A DNA stretch of 64,000 nt from Canna indica (taxonomy: Eukaryota; Streptophyta; Magnoliopsida; Zingiberales; Cannaceae). Position numbers and translations under genes: made by a program. Every line of letters begins with the position of its first letter. The stretch's first letter is position 1. Location: assembly GCA_034359265.1 (NCBI GenBank), contig CP136896.1, positions 33,606,001 through 33,670,000 on the forward strand, read 5' to 3'. The notes below the pieces were generated by a model that saw only the letters and a program-made list of their open reading frames with translations, made no database searches and was not told the origin of the DNA. This document shows, one piece after another, positions 24,816 through 36,218 of the stretch.

Positions 24816-25370
24816 TTGATGTCCCCGTTGGCGTTTGCTCCTCCTAGATTTGATAGACTAAACTTTGATTTTTGGAAATCTAGGATGTATACTTTTTTGA
24901 AGACCCAAGGTTTAGGGGTTTATGAAATGTTGAAAACCCACTATATCGAACCTAAGGTAGATAGCATAAATGCTTGGACCCAAGAACAAATTAATTAATA
25001 TGTTTGACTTAAATGTTAAAGATGTGTGTTGCATATTTTGTTCTTTGAAAAATGATATCTTTGAAAATGTCATGCATTGTACTTCCGCATTCGATATTTG
25101 AGCTTATTTAAACATGCTTTATGATTATGCCAAAATCGAGGAGTTAACTACTTTTCATAAAGGTGATGATGACAATGGTCATCCCTCCAATACTAACTTG
25201 GTTTTTGAAGCCCAAAGTGTTTCTAGTCAAAGAAGCACTAAAAATCAGAAAAGGAAGATCATTTGCTTCTTTTGCAAAGAGAGGGGCATATAAATAAGAA
25301 TTGCCCTTCACTTAAGAAAAATGGCAAGAAGAGGAAGAATGCTTCAAAGTCCTCATTGTTGGGTAACATT
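24816..25370 (+). pseudogene. Second, partial copy of the same gag
   Basis: About 550 bp repeat the N-terminal part of copy 1 from the FAPPRFDRLNFDFWKSRM region through the zinc-knuckle start and the NGKKRKNASKS stretch. The copy keeps the Trp codon that is a stop in copy 1 but has its own stops. It ends at the CACTA terminus at 25371. The 170 bp between the copies (24643-24815) shows no coding signal. Confidence 0.75.
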
Positions 25371-25384
25371 CACTACTAGAATAA

Positions 25385-25790
25385 TGGTTTTTTAGCAACG
25401 GTTGCCCAAGCCGTTGCAATCACTAACGGCTTACCAACGGCCACTGCGGCCGTTGTAGATATATCACATCTGCAATGGCCTACGTACGACCGCTCGGGCC
25501 GTTGCTAAAGTTCATGGCACCAACGCGGTGCGCAAATGATATTATTCATCAACAACGGCATACGTACGGTCGCGTTGGCCGTTGCTAATGATATTATCAC
25601 ATTAGCAATGACTTACTTACAGTTCTTGTATTCGTTACTTTTTAGTCGATGGGGCGCTCGCACCGCGAAAATGAAATACTTACCAGCAACGGCGTTGCAA
25701 CGGATTAGTGAGCCGTTGGTGATGTGTTGTATTTATTAGCAACGGCTTCGCAACGGCTAAGTGAGCTGTTGTTAATGAGTTTATTTAACT
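25385..25790 (+). repeat. Left subterminal repeats of the CACTA element
   Basis: Many copies of a roughly 8-12 bp motif around gcaacggc or its inverse gccgttgc occur in both orientations, for example near 25393, 25429, 25550, 25576, 25684 and 25740. In characterised CACTA elements such subterminal motifs bind the TNPA-type protein and bring the ends together. The same motif fills 31660-31985. Confidence 0.8.
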
Positions 25791-26508
25791 CGCAATCACG
25801 CCCGACCCCTTACTTCCCTGCTTCTTCTTCCTCTGTCACCGCCGTCTTTGTCGTGCCTGATGCCGCCGACGCCTGTCGCCGTCTTCGTTCGTCTTTCATT
25901 TCCAAGTATTAGCTCGATCCCCTCTTCTCTTCTCCTTTACTAGGGCCGGCCAAAACACTAAATATTAGGGTTTTGACCAGTCGTCAACCACCGAACATCG
26001 AACCAATATCCAGTGTCCAATGTCGGACACTAGACAACGACGTTGGAACACTATTTTAGACTAATTTTTCATGTTTTAGATTAATTTTTCATGTTTAGAT
26101 TAATCTAGGTTAAATGTTTAATATTTAATGTTTAGTTTTATATTCATGTTTAGATTCATGTATTTTAATGTTAATTAGATTTAGATTTAGTTTTAGATTA
26201 TATCTGTTAATTAATTTTATTTTAGATTAATTTTAATATTAATATTTAGATTTAGATTAATTAGAATCGTCCACTTTGGACTCGTGTCTGAATCGTCCAC
26301 CGTGGACTCAAACCGACATCAAAAAATTTAGAAAATAATCATCCATCCGACGAGTTGATACGTTTCACGTACGCATCGACAAGTCGGATATGATTTAGCA
26401 AAACCTTAGATCCATTCGGGGGTTGTATATTCGTGTAAAAGAAGTAGATGATGTTTTATACAACATACAACCCTTGAATTGTCCCTAATTGGATAATTTG
26501 GGAACATA

Positions 26509-26692
26509 GTTATTTGTATTGCACTTAGTTTTTTCTTTCAACCATTAACTCATTCTAAATTTCGGCAGCATCTCTCTTGTTCTCTGATACGCACCCAGAT
26601 GATATGCATATTCAGAGAACTGTAGGGAGATACTGCCGAAATTTTGAATGAAGTTAGCGATTAGAAGAAATACTTAGTGCAATATAAATAAC
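26509..26692 (+). other. Long imperfect hairpin in the CACTA leader (small-RNA precursor candidate)
   Basis: Arms 26509-26587 and 26612-26692 are imperfect inverted repeats of about 80 bp, roughly 80 percent paired by eye, around a 24-nt loop. The best-paired blocks are ttcggcag (26561-26568) with ctgccgaa (26633-26640) and gttctctga (26579-26587) with tcagagaac (26612-26620). It lies just upstream of the TNP2 start. I do not recognise a named microRNA in it. Confidence 0.65.
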
Positions 26693-26747
26693 ATGAATCC
26701 AGAATAGAATAGGACCATCTCACCTATAAAGACATTGACTGAAGATA

Positions 26748-29700
26748 TTGTCATTGATTGACAGAATCATGTCGTGCGATCGAAGTTGGATATACCGACG
26801 TTTTGATCATGGAGCTTTAACGAATGAGTTTCTCTTAGGCGTAACTTACTTCCTAAATTTTGCCTATTCAAATCAAAAATTCGTTAGCGCTGATGATAAA
26901 ATCCGATGTCCGTGCCACATTTGTATGAATGCACGATTTCTGGATCGGGAAACTATCACTCTGCATCTGTATAGCAAAGGATTTGCACCAAGATATTTTA
27001 TATGGACTTGTCACGGGGAGTCACGTGAAGTCGGGACATCGAGCAATTTTGTCATTCAAACACATGGTGAATCTTTCTCTGCTAGTGTTTCTTTATCCAA
27101 TCCATCTAATCCGTGTAGAACTATGATACTTGATAGTCTTGGAGGGTCAATTCCAATTGAATGATAATGTCCATCAGCCAGTTACTGAGATGTCAGTGCC
27201 ACCAGATACTATAGGTGTTGATGTCACAGAATTGCCATCAGAAGTACAACCTCAGTAGAGATTGAATTGTCGAATAAAGAAGCCACAGAATTTTGCGAGA
27301 TGTTGAAAGCTGTCGATGAACCTTTGTATGAGAATTGTCCGACAGTGAACATGGAAACATTTGGATAGATGTTATCCTTCATTTGCTAGGGATACTAGAA
27401 ATATCATATTGGGATTATGCATGAATGGTTTTAATCCATTTGGTCATTCTACAACTCCTTATTCAGTTTGGCCAGTGCTACTAATGGTTTATAATTTGCC
27501 GCCATTAATGTGTATGAAAGATGAATTTATTTATCTTTCGATGGTTATTCCGCGAAAAGAAATTGACGTGTTTCTCAGACCCCTAATAGATGAATTGAAA
27601 ATATTATGGACTGAGGGAGCTGTAACTTATGATTGTCATCGAAAGCAAAACTTCAATTTAAAGGCCATGATCATGTGGACAATCAATGATTTCTCGGCCT
27701 ACGGCATGTTGTCTAGTTGGAGCACTCACGGTTGACTCTCTTGTCCGTATTATATGGAACACTATAAATCATTCAGTCTTCAGAATGGACAAAAAATCTC
27801 ATTCTTTGACTATCATCGTTGATTCCTACCGACTAACCATCAGTATCGAAGGAATCATAAAAAATTTACTAAAGGAAGAGTCGAAAGGGATGAGCTACCA
27901 CCGATGATGTCTGCTGAACAAATGTTAGCACGTGTTTCAGCACTTTCAAAGATAGTGTTTGGTTGGAATGAAAGAGTGTCGGGCTTTGGTCCAACACATA
28001 ACTGGGTGAAAAAAAGTATCTTTTGGGAATTGTCGTATTGGAGTTTATTACTAATTCAACATAATTTAGACATCATGCACATTGAGAAAAATGTGTTTGA
28101 TAACACTATGATGGATGTTCCCGGAAAAACTAAAGATAATGTCAAGGCCTGACATGATCTGAAAATACTTTATAAGAGGCCGGAGTTAGAGTTACAAGAG
28201 GTCAACGGACGATATCTAAAGCCGAAGGCCCCGTATGTGTTAAATAAATAACATATGAAAGATGTTTGTTAATGGATCAAAGAACTCAGATTACCCGATG
28301 GATATGCCTCAAACTTATCTCGATGTGTGAACGTCGATGATTGCAAAATATTAGGGATGAAAAGCCATGAATGTCATGTATTCATGCAGAGATTGCTTCA
28401 GATCGCATTCTGAGATCTTCTACTTGATAATATTTGGGGTTCGTTGACTAAATTAAGTATATTTTTTTGAAACATTTGTGCGAATGTCCTTCGCTTCGAA
28501 GATATGTCACCACTCAAAAGTAATATTGTTAAAATTGTATGCAAGCTTGAGCAGTTTTTTCCTCCTGCCTTTTTTGACTCGATGGAGCATCTACCGATAC
28601 ACTTGGCATACGAGGCACGAGTTGATGGTCCCGTTTAATACCGGTGGATGTACTTATTTGAAAGATACATGAATTATCTGAAGAAAAAAGTAAAGAACAA
28701 CACAGCTGTTGAAGGATCAATATCTAAATCGTATATCATCCAAGAAATTTCAACATTATGCTCATTTTACTTTGAATCGACAATGCATACAGGATTTGAT
28801 CGTCTTGCACGTAAAGACGACGGGGAGTTCAACATTCAGATGGACGTTTAAATATATTCTGTCAGTCTGGTCGTGCTTTTGGTTCTCGTCCGTCTCGACA
28901 CTTAAGCGACGAAGAGTATCATTTGGCATAATTCTACGTATTACTCAATTGCCCTAAGATTGAACAATTCATTGAAATATTTAACATTGAGATGATGCAA
29001 AAATACTCTATTCACAACGATGAAGAATTGGAGAGATTACGAAATCGTGATTTCCCTACTTGGATTCAGGCTTACAGCAAAGATTACAAAGTTGAAATAG
29101 ATGAAAGAATATTTGAGTTTGTTAGTGGACTGTCGCGACTCGTATCGTGTTATAGTGGATATTTTATTCATGTGTATAAATTTCACACGGTTGAATATGC
29201 ATTTACAAAGAAGATGATGAATGCCAGGGTCTGCGTGAAAGGGACAACGTATGTTGAATGTGATATGGATTTTTATGGACTGGTGGAAGAAGTGATAGAA
29301 TTGCACTACTTCGGCTTGAAATCAGTTATCCTATTTAGATGTCATTGGTTCGATACAACAGAAATGGGCATGAAAGTTCATCCAAAATACAAACTTATTG
29401 AGGTTAATTATAAATCGAAATTGGCAGCAAATGAGCCTTTTATATTGGCATCACAAGCCGAACAAGTATATTACGCAAAGTATCTAGCTTAAAATAAAGA
29501 TAGAGCAGATTGGCGTGTAGTCTGTAAGACTAAAGGTAGAGGAAGAATTGATCGAATAACGGGAGAAAATGAGCCGATACCTGATGTGACAGATGATTTC
29601 TATCAAGAAGATAATCATCCTATTGCAGACTGTATAATTCCAATACTCGAGGATGCAGACACAGCGTTAGTTCAATTAGAAGTTGAATATGTTGATGATG

Positions 29701-29777
29701 ACGATCATGAAGTTGAGGAAACTGGAGATGAAGAAGAGGAAGAATTCGAAGACTATTACTCAGATGACGAGGAATAA
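26748..29777 (+). pseudogene. CACTA TNP2 transposase, frameshifted
   Basis: The probable start is the Met at 26769 (MSCDRSWIYRRF). The transposase-associated domain follows, with its IRCPCHICMNARF Cys block. After a frame break near 27165, transposase_21 appears (MNGFNPFGHSTTPYSVWPVL, NLPPLMCMKDEF, then LDIMHIEKNVFDNTMMDVPG near 28060-28130). A DUF4218-like stretch lies at about 28550-28780 and a DUF4216 domain at 29250-29470 (CDMDFYGLVEEVIEL, VILFRCHWFD, FILASQAEQVYY). An acidic tail ends at 29777. Numerous stops and frameshifts make it non-functional, but the domain order of a full-length TNP2 gene is preserved. Confidence 0.88.
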
Positions 29778-29849
29778 TTGTAAAGTATATCTTCTATTAA
29801 GTATATCTCTACTATATATATAATCTAATTATATGCTTATTCGACAGAT

Positions 29850-31393
29850 ATGTCGGGTCGTGGTTATCGTCGGACGAGAGCTTCGGAGTCTCCGATCGGT
29901 CAGACTCCAGCACTTCCTCCTGCGGCTGATCCTCCTGCCGATGATACTCCTGCCATTGATCCTCATGTCGCCGAGGCTAGTTCATCGAGACTCAGGCGGC
30001 CACGCGAGCTGAACAGGTGGCAGCCTCCGCCAGCCACGGAGTCATGTAGACTCATTAGTGTGATTGGGGAGCGGTAATATATCATGAATTATGAATTATT
30101 ACAAAATCATTATATCATAATATAATGTTGAACTTTATTTTTGTTGTGCAGGTTCGAGCAGGAGGATGTGTCGAGGACCATATCTTCTATGATACGACGA
30201 TACATGCATGGGGCATGGCCCACGTGGTCTCACGTGCCCAATGAGCATATAGACATGCTATGGCGCGAGTTTGAGGCACGTATAATTTTTTTTTTATACA
30301 TGATGATTAATATTGGTACTGATATTATTATTTTGCAGGCTCACTATACATGGGCTGAGGACCAGAGGTCATTCATTTATACTGCTTGGGAGGCTATTTT
30401 CTGGTAGAGGTACAACGGCCAGCTAGGGCAGGCCCGATCCCAGGCGATGGCCCGAGCTGGGACCACAAACATCGCGGAGACTCGAGGATACGACCTCGAT
30501 TGGATTACTCCGGATATATGGGACCAGCTCATGGCGTTATGGTCGACGGATCGATGGCAGGAGGTTTCTAGGACTGCGGCTAGAAACCGCATGTTCGGGG
30601 CAGGAGCGCGTCACACCGGCGGCTCAATATCATTTGTAGTGCACGATCGTCGTATGGTAAGTATTATACCTTAAATTCAATTATATATTTTATTTGTTAC
30701 TCTGTGTAATAAATAATGTATTTGTTTTGTAAATATAGACGACGGTGATAGACGACAAGACTATCCAGTGACCCTCCCCGATGGAGGTATTTGAGCGGAC
30801 ACATCGTCGAGGACATGGCACGGGGGAGTACATCGACACCCGCGCTATAATCATTATTGTAAGTATATTTGTTTAAATTATTCATTATTTATTTATAATT
30901 TAAGTTTTAGGAAAAATATGAAATAAAAAATCAAACTCGAATAGGAGACCTACACTCAGATGGTGATGCAGCGCGGGGGCACCCCCGAGGACTTTGACGC
31001 AGGAGCATGGGTCGAGGCTGTAGGTGGCAGGGTCACGACCGCATATATGGCTTTGCAGACAATGGTCATGCGCGAGCTATGCTCGGGCCACTTGGGGCAC
31101 CGACCTCTCCAATCACTGGTGAGCGGCCGTCCACCACTAGGACTAATTATGATTAGAGTTGGATAAGGACACTAGAGGAGACAGTCGCGCGTCAGAGTGA
31201 GATGATGGAGCGTCATAGTCAGATGATGGTGGAGATGCATGCTATGCTACACAACATCTTAGCTCATACCGGAGTAGGCATCCCTTCGGCATCATCAGAT
31301 CCATCGTCCTCAAGCCAATCCACGCAGGTGTACACCCAAGCACTCCAGACCCTATCATATTACGATCCAGACCTTCCTCCACCGTCGTCGTGA
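29850..31393 (+). pseudogene. CACTA TNPA-like gene (transposase_24 type) with introns
   Basis: Exons can be read from GT-AG borders: 29850-30073, 30152-30279, 30339-30656, 30739-30858 and 30945 onward to about 31110, with a last segment ending at 31393. The second and third exons carry the conserved Trp-rich pattern of plant CACTA transposase_24 proteins (LDWITPDIWDQLMALWSTDR, then ARHTGGSISFVVHDRRM). A TAG at 30405-30407 and a TGA near 30768 break the reading frame. In relatives the protein binds the subterminal repeats. The splice model is by eye and unverified. Confidence 0.7.
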
Positions 31394-31659
31394 GGTTTAT
31401 TGTTTTGTTTGGATATTGACTTTGTTATTTGGATACTACTTGATTGACTTGTTTTGTTTAGATATTGATACGATAGTTTTTATATGATTGTGGGTAATTA
31501 TAAACATAAGTATAATTATTTTGATGTATATCTGGGTGTATTTGTGATGTGTATTTTATGTATGGGTGTATTAATGTATTAATGGGTGTGTGAGTTATGT
31601 ATCAGTTTAAATGTATCAATGTATTAATGAAAATTAGAAATTTTAAAACTTTTCAATTA

Positions 31660-31990
31660 CAGGTTAACATCATCAGCAACGACTTTCACTAACGACCGTG
31701 GGAAAGCCGTTACTGACAGTGTATCGTATTTTCTGGACTGCAACCTCAAAGCCGTTGCTGATGACCTACGACAACGGCTTAGCAACGGGCTTTCATTAAC
31801 GACCTTGCCACGGCCATCGGGCCGTTGCTGATGTACATATCTACAACGGCCCCACAGTCGTGGCAGAATCATTGCTGATCCGTTGCTAAGTTATCAGCAA
31901 TGCGATTTTCTGCCACGACTGCATTTCAATGGACCGGGCCGTTGCTGATGGCTTTCAGCAACAACGGGAACCGTTGCTGATGCTTGTTAT
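31660..31990 (-). repeat. Right subterminal repeats of the CACTA element
   Basis: These are repeated ccgttgctgatg / gcaacggc motifs matching the left array at 25385-25790 in inverted arrangement. They mark the inner side of the right end. The terminal CACTA sequence itself could not be found beyond them. Confidence 0.75.
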
Positions 31991-34980
31991 TTCAATAATG
32001 ATTGAGTTGATGTTTGTGATAGTCAAGCATCATTCTCCGCATTCTAGTTAAGTATTAGTAAAGCAAATGAAAGGAGGAAAAGGATGAGGACAACAAAAAT
32101 AAATACTAGTGCTGCAACATGTTTGGGAACAATTTGTGGTAGGTACAAAAAGGTAAAGCAACAATTGTAAACAACTAGATATATGTGCATATTAAAATAT
32201 TTATAAAAAAAACTCAATAGAAATTCTAATTGATGAAGTCTCCAAGACCAAAGAAATTCTATTTTATATGTTGAATACTACGAGACTCTATGCACTCAAG
32301 AAAAATATTTGAAGAGCACTTGTAACTGCGTGGTAAGTTCAGAGGCATTCTTTCCCTTTTACTTTTAACAAATGCATTCTATATGTCAAATAACATTACC
32401 GATTTGGGCAAAAATGGATATGAATTTGTTGAATGGACTGCTGCTTTAGCTCATTGCGAGCTCTAACAGTATTAGTGGGTTGTCAATTTTATCTCCATTA
32501 TGATGATGCCAATTCCTTAATTGCCAGAGTTGAATAAGTTCAACATTTTAGCAAGAAACTCCTCATCTTCCAATCTCGAGCACGAGCAAGCTCTTCAATC
32601 TTCAATGGATGAAGTTTCATTTGTCTGAAAGGAAGACATTAGTCTCTTCAATGAAAGAAGTTTCATCATGAGGTTGAAAAATAGTTCACTGCAGCATTTT
32701 CAATTAAAATCATTTATTTTGAAACAACACATTCTAACAAACAACTCAATTAATATTTATCCAGAATGTGTTAATTAATCTAAGGCATCGTTGTCTATCA
32801 ATCTTGATCATTACCTCCAGCATCACATTTTTCCAATATAAATGACAAGGTCCATATAGCATATGGGCCTAGTGGCATGAGACTTATACTTTAAAGATTT
32901 TATTCAATGTGAACAATAAAAAAATATACTGTGTCATTTTTGGATAACCTATTTCCTGGAAAAAGGTCTTCTTTGACCTAAGAATGAGATTTCAAAGCAT
33001 AGAATTTATGTTTTCAACAACTATGAGTAGTCTTGGAGACATTTTCTGGTAATGCAGCAATCCATAGAATATATGTTTCTATTTTGGTGTAGAAAAAAAT
33101 GGCAATTTGGACTACAAGTGAAATTCCGGTTACTAACTATATTTTAAGCACCAACAGTTCTTGAACTCATGCAGAGTCACCTCCAACCAACCCAATAATA
33201 AAATAGCAATTTTTTCAAAATGAAAGAAAGTTTGCATGCAACATATGTTTCATATCTTCACTAACCAGCCTATAGAAAAAGCATTTGATAGCAGAAAATA
33301 AATATAACACAACATAAGACACAAGCATGAGCTGCAAATTCAAAATGTTGTATGAGTTTAGTGGAAAATGCAATACCTCATTCATCGTGAGCCGAAGTCT
33401 CATCCAGATTCAGTAGTTGAAGCAACTTCATGGTAGAAATCTCTCTTCTGAGCAGCATTTGGAAACTTGGAAGCTACTCTTTATCCTATAACTAGGTATC
33501 TGCTTCAGTATTTATTGCATAATTTTTATCAAACAAGAAAATTTTATAATGAAACTGGAACATATAATAGTGCCAAATTCTGGCTTGGGTTTGTTCCACA
33601 TCGCATTGTAGTGATAGACAGAATGCATGTGTCCATGAGAATCTTGAATGTCAACCTGATGGATCTTTGTATCAATTTAAAGAACAGAGGATGCATCATA
33701 ATTACAAAGCAATTAAATTAGCAAGGGAATCAATTGTAGAACTGCAACAAAGCAAATAACCTGAATTCTAGAATTTATGTTCTTTTAGCAAGAAAGGAAG
33801 ACATTCCTTCACAAATTTCATATCACCAATTTTCTCATATATTTCCAATACCATTGCACTCAAAGGTGGAGATTGACTACAAGTTCCATATGGTCAAATT
33901 TCATGATCAAAGATATAAAAAAAACAATCAAGAAGGTTTTCTAAGATATTGTAATGCTCATCAATTTGTCATAAGTATAATAAGTGAAACTATAAAACTT
34001 GGCAAATTGAGGAAGCAGTCATCCTAAATAACAATAACAGTTCTTCATTGTCACTTTATATATGACCAATTTTCTATATATTTGTAAATAAAGTTGCATG
34101 ATATAGATACTAATAATGATGGAAGTATATTTCTTCAAGCCTTGACTCATACTATTTGTACTTATTAGCAGACAGATACCATCAATCTCTCTATATTTTG
34201 ATTCATTCATATTCCAAATGTTGAATGAGAAGGTTGCCCACCGCAATTTGAACAGGTAGATGGTGCTTTAACCTAACATATTTGTTAAATAAGTTGAAAA
34301 TCCAAGGAATTTTTCAGAACAATCTTCGTGATAAACCAAAGAAGGGTGCCAAAATGAATATTTGGTATCTAAAAGCTGCAAGACATCCTTTATTCCAAAA
34401 TGATGCAGAGATGGCTGATGAACTATTTATTGAACCAGAATTAGTTTCTTCTGATAATGTTTCAAACTAATTACCATTTTCATTAATTTCAACCACTTTC
34501 TCCTTATTTGTTGAACTATTTATTGAACCCTTTTTAGTCATGACGCTATCAACTGACCAATCCCAGTGCTTTTCTTCATCAATAATGACATTTCAACTAA
34601 TTACTAACAATTAATCCAGTGCCTTAAACAACAACAAGAATCAAGCAATAAAAAATTTCTGATTAATTTTTGAAGCTGCCCTCACATTGGGCCAGGCATG
34701 TTCATCATAATGTGTTCCTTAAGGTATTATTAGCTATTGGAATTCATAGCTCACTTTCAACCAACTTTGTGCATATACTTCACTACAAATTCACATATTT
34801 TGGTGTATTTTATCAAAAGACCTTTTCATGATTTTTCTTGATAAGATGCCAACAATTGTTTATTTTTTGTTCATATCAATAATTTGCAACAACAACTTGG
34901 GTTCAAATGTTTCATCATATAGTCAAGACTCAATAATTTGTTCACCAAAGTTAATTAGATTCTGAGGAGAAAAACATAAA
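31991..34980. other. AT-rich stretch without recognisable gene
   Basis: About 3 kb of low-complexity, AT-rich DNA lies between the CACTA subterminal array and the phosphatase exons. A few short frames exist, for example 34282-34470 forward (KMNIWYLKAARHPLF, DAEMADELFIEPELV), which reads like real protein but which I cannot assign. It may be another captured exon. The rest looks like intron-like or intergenic DNA inside a transposon. Confidence 0.4.
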
Positions 34981-35015
34981 AGAAGTTTCCCTTGATATAC
35001 TAGTGTTGTAATCAC

Positions 35016-35320
35016 CTGATCACATTAATTTGGAGCAAAAAATACAGTAATAAGCTCTCCGTCATGCTTGATTTCATATCCCTCATCCTTGGCTTCATGG
35101 GATCTAACAACAAGATCTGTAGAGGAGAAAGATTAGGCTCATAAAATATAACATTTTTAGGATATTGAAGTCAACTTGCATATGCATTACTAATATTGTT
35201 TTCTTCTAAAAATCTCTTTGTGACATCTGCACCAAAAAAAAGTCCAACCCCTCCCCCCCATTACTGGGCCTCTTCCTAGTTGAGGTTGTGGGTCACTCCA
35301 AAGCAGTTCACACATCAAAC
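35016..35320 (-). pseudogene. Captured protein phosphatase 5 (PP5) gene fragment, two exons
   Basis: Two exon-like blocks with GT-AG borders read on the minus strand: 35191-35320 and 35016-35116. The first encodes GLMCELLWSDPQPQLGRGP and, after a frameshift in a G/T homopolymer region, an FFGADVTKRFLEENN-like segment. The second encodes [20 protein letters not shown] then FFAPN. These are consecutive catalytic-domain segments of plant PP5-type Ser/Thr phosphatases, in the right order. The codon expected for Tyr after APN is TAA at 35025-35027. Flanking exons were not found. The fragment lies about 0.9 kb inside a CACTA-type terminus at 36218, suggesting transposon-mediated capture. Confidence 0.8.
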
Positions 35321-35639
35321 CTGTAAAGAACAAATCAAAATATGTTCTATGAAACTCCAAAAGGATAAACATCATTAAGAAATGAGCTTAATCAAAATCC
35401 AAATTTGCCCCACCTTCATACACAACGCCATGAAAGGGAGAAAACAACCTTCTTTACTTTGCAACTCATGATGGTTGGAAAGGAGAGAGAGCGAGGGAAG
35501 GGAGAGTATTTATTTGATAGTGACATGAATAATCAGCAAACAAGTCGAACAAAGAAAAGAGGGACCAATAAAAAAATTAGGCAGGGATGAAAGAAATGAA
35601 CCACATTTGGGGAGTACGAGCCAATCCCTTGTTAAGTTG

Positions 35640-35965
35640 CAATTTGCCGTAGTTGGAGGTGTTGAAGATGTATGCTAGCGCGGTAGGTCTCCGAAATTCC
35701 TTGATCAGCGGCGCGAATCTCGCCGTTGGAGACATGGAGAAAGTGAAGCAGAAGAGAACGAGAAGGTGGAAGCGGCAATTGAAACCAGCGATGATGGAAT
35801 CGCTGGTAGCCCCTCATCAAAATCAAAGAAGGAGAAAGTGGTGTCGGGGAGCTTGTTGCCAACAGCAATGGTGGTGAAGGCGGAAGGGGCGGAGGCAGCA
35901 GGAGCGAAGACGGAGGAGGCGAAGAAGCGGAGTGCATGTCCTAATCACTTTTCGTGTAAATTATA
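35640..35965 (+). other. Unassigned Lys/Glu/Ala-rich coding-like fragment
   Basis: The forward frame around 35766-35966 (EAAIETSDDGIAGSPSSKSK, then AEGAEAAGAKTEEAKKR) is GC-richer than its surroundings and looks like the disordered N-terminal exon of a plant gene. It lies next to the PP5 fragment but in the opposite orientation. I do not recognise the family. The antisense Pro/Leu/Ser-rich frame is probably a shadow. Confidence 0.35.
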
Positions 35966-36184
35966 GATGGAGAGATGAAACTAATAAATCAAATTCTTTT
36001 TATTGGTAATGATTAAAATCAAAGGTACTTTCAAATTAGGTAGGAAAACTCTAATAATTAGAGGCATTTTAGATTTATATTAAAATTGTCATTAAATTTA
36101 TAATTTTTTATAGAATTTTTAATAATAGTGTAAATTATGTGTTTCCTCTAAATTATTTAAAAGTAATTATATTATTGCTACTAA

Positions 36185-36218
36185 TTAATTGCCACTAAAA
36201 AACTAATCTCTTGTAGTG
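36185..36218 (-). mobile_element. Terminus of a second CACTA-type element
   Basis: Read on the minus strand from 36218 the sequence starts CACTACAAGAGATTAG and continues with GTTTTTTAGTGGC, a classic CACTA end. It resembles the left end at 25371 only in the first bases and in a shared GTTTTTTAG block, so it belongs to another subfamily. No matching forward terminus was found between 31990 and 36218. The 3-bp flanks (att left of 25371, cat right of 36218) do not match either, arguing against one 10.8-kb element. Confidence 0.6.

Larger units (their letters stand above)
20147..25370 (+). mobile_element. Sirevirus-like Ty1/copia element, 5' LTR and broken gag
   Basis: The 5' LTR runs from tattggcctaagg (TG decayed to TA) to about 23230 and is interrupted by a related solo LTR at 20544-22277. 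A primer binding site variant, tggtatcaaagc at 23233-23244, follows, then gag with a long coiled coil and zinc knuckle, as in the Maximus/SIRE lineage. No protease, integrase or RT is present. The element ends where the CACTA element starts at 25371. Confidence 0.75.
25371..31990 (+). mobile_element. CACTA (En/Spm) transposon, right terminus not found
   Basis: The left terminus is CACTACTAGAATAATGG at 25371. Subterminal arrays of a gcaacggc/gccgttgct motif occupy 25385-25790 and 31660-31985, with the right array mainly inverted, as in CACTA elements. Between them are a TNP2-type gene and a spliced TNPA-like gene, both forward and both broken. The expected right terminus (inverse of CACTACTAG) is missing; homology to the subterminal array stops near 31990. 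The element interrupts a Sirevirus-like gag on its left. Confidence 0.85.

Noticed and set aside
25385..25790. Short interspersed repeats as a CRISPR array
   Set aside because: Motifs are short, in both orientations and irregularly spaced, and the context is a plant CACTA transposon.
34781..34790. cactacaaat as the left terminus of the second CACTA element
   Set aside because: It shares only the first eight bases with the end at 36218, then diverges, and lacks the GTTTTTTAG block. It would also exclude most of the cargo.
35632..35937. Pro/Ser/Leu-rich minus-strand frame of 101 residues
   Set aside because: It is the antisense of a Lys/Glu/Ala-rich forward frame and shows no family match; low-complexity shadow.
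25371..36218. One 10.8-kb CACTA element spanning both CACTA termini
   Set aside because: The termini and subterminal sequences differ, the right subterminal array already ends near 31990, and the 3-bp flanks (att and cat) do not match.
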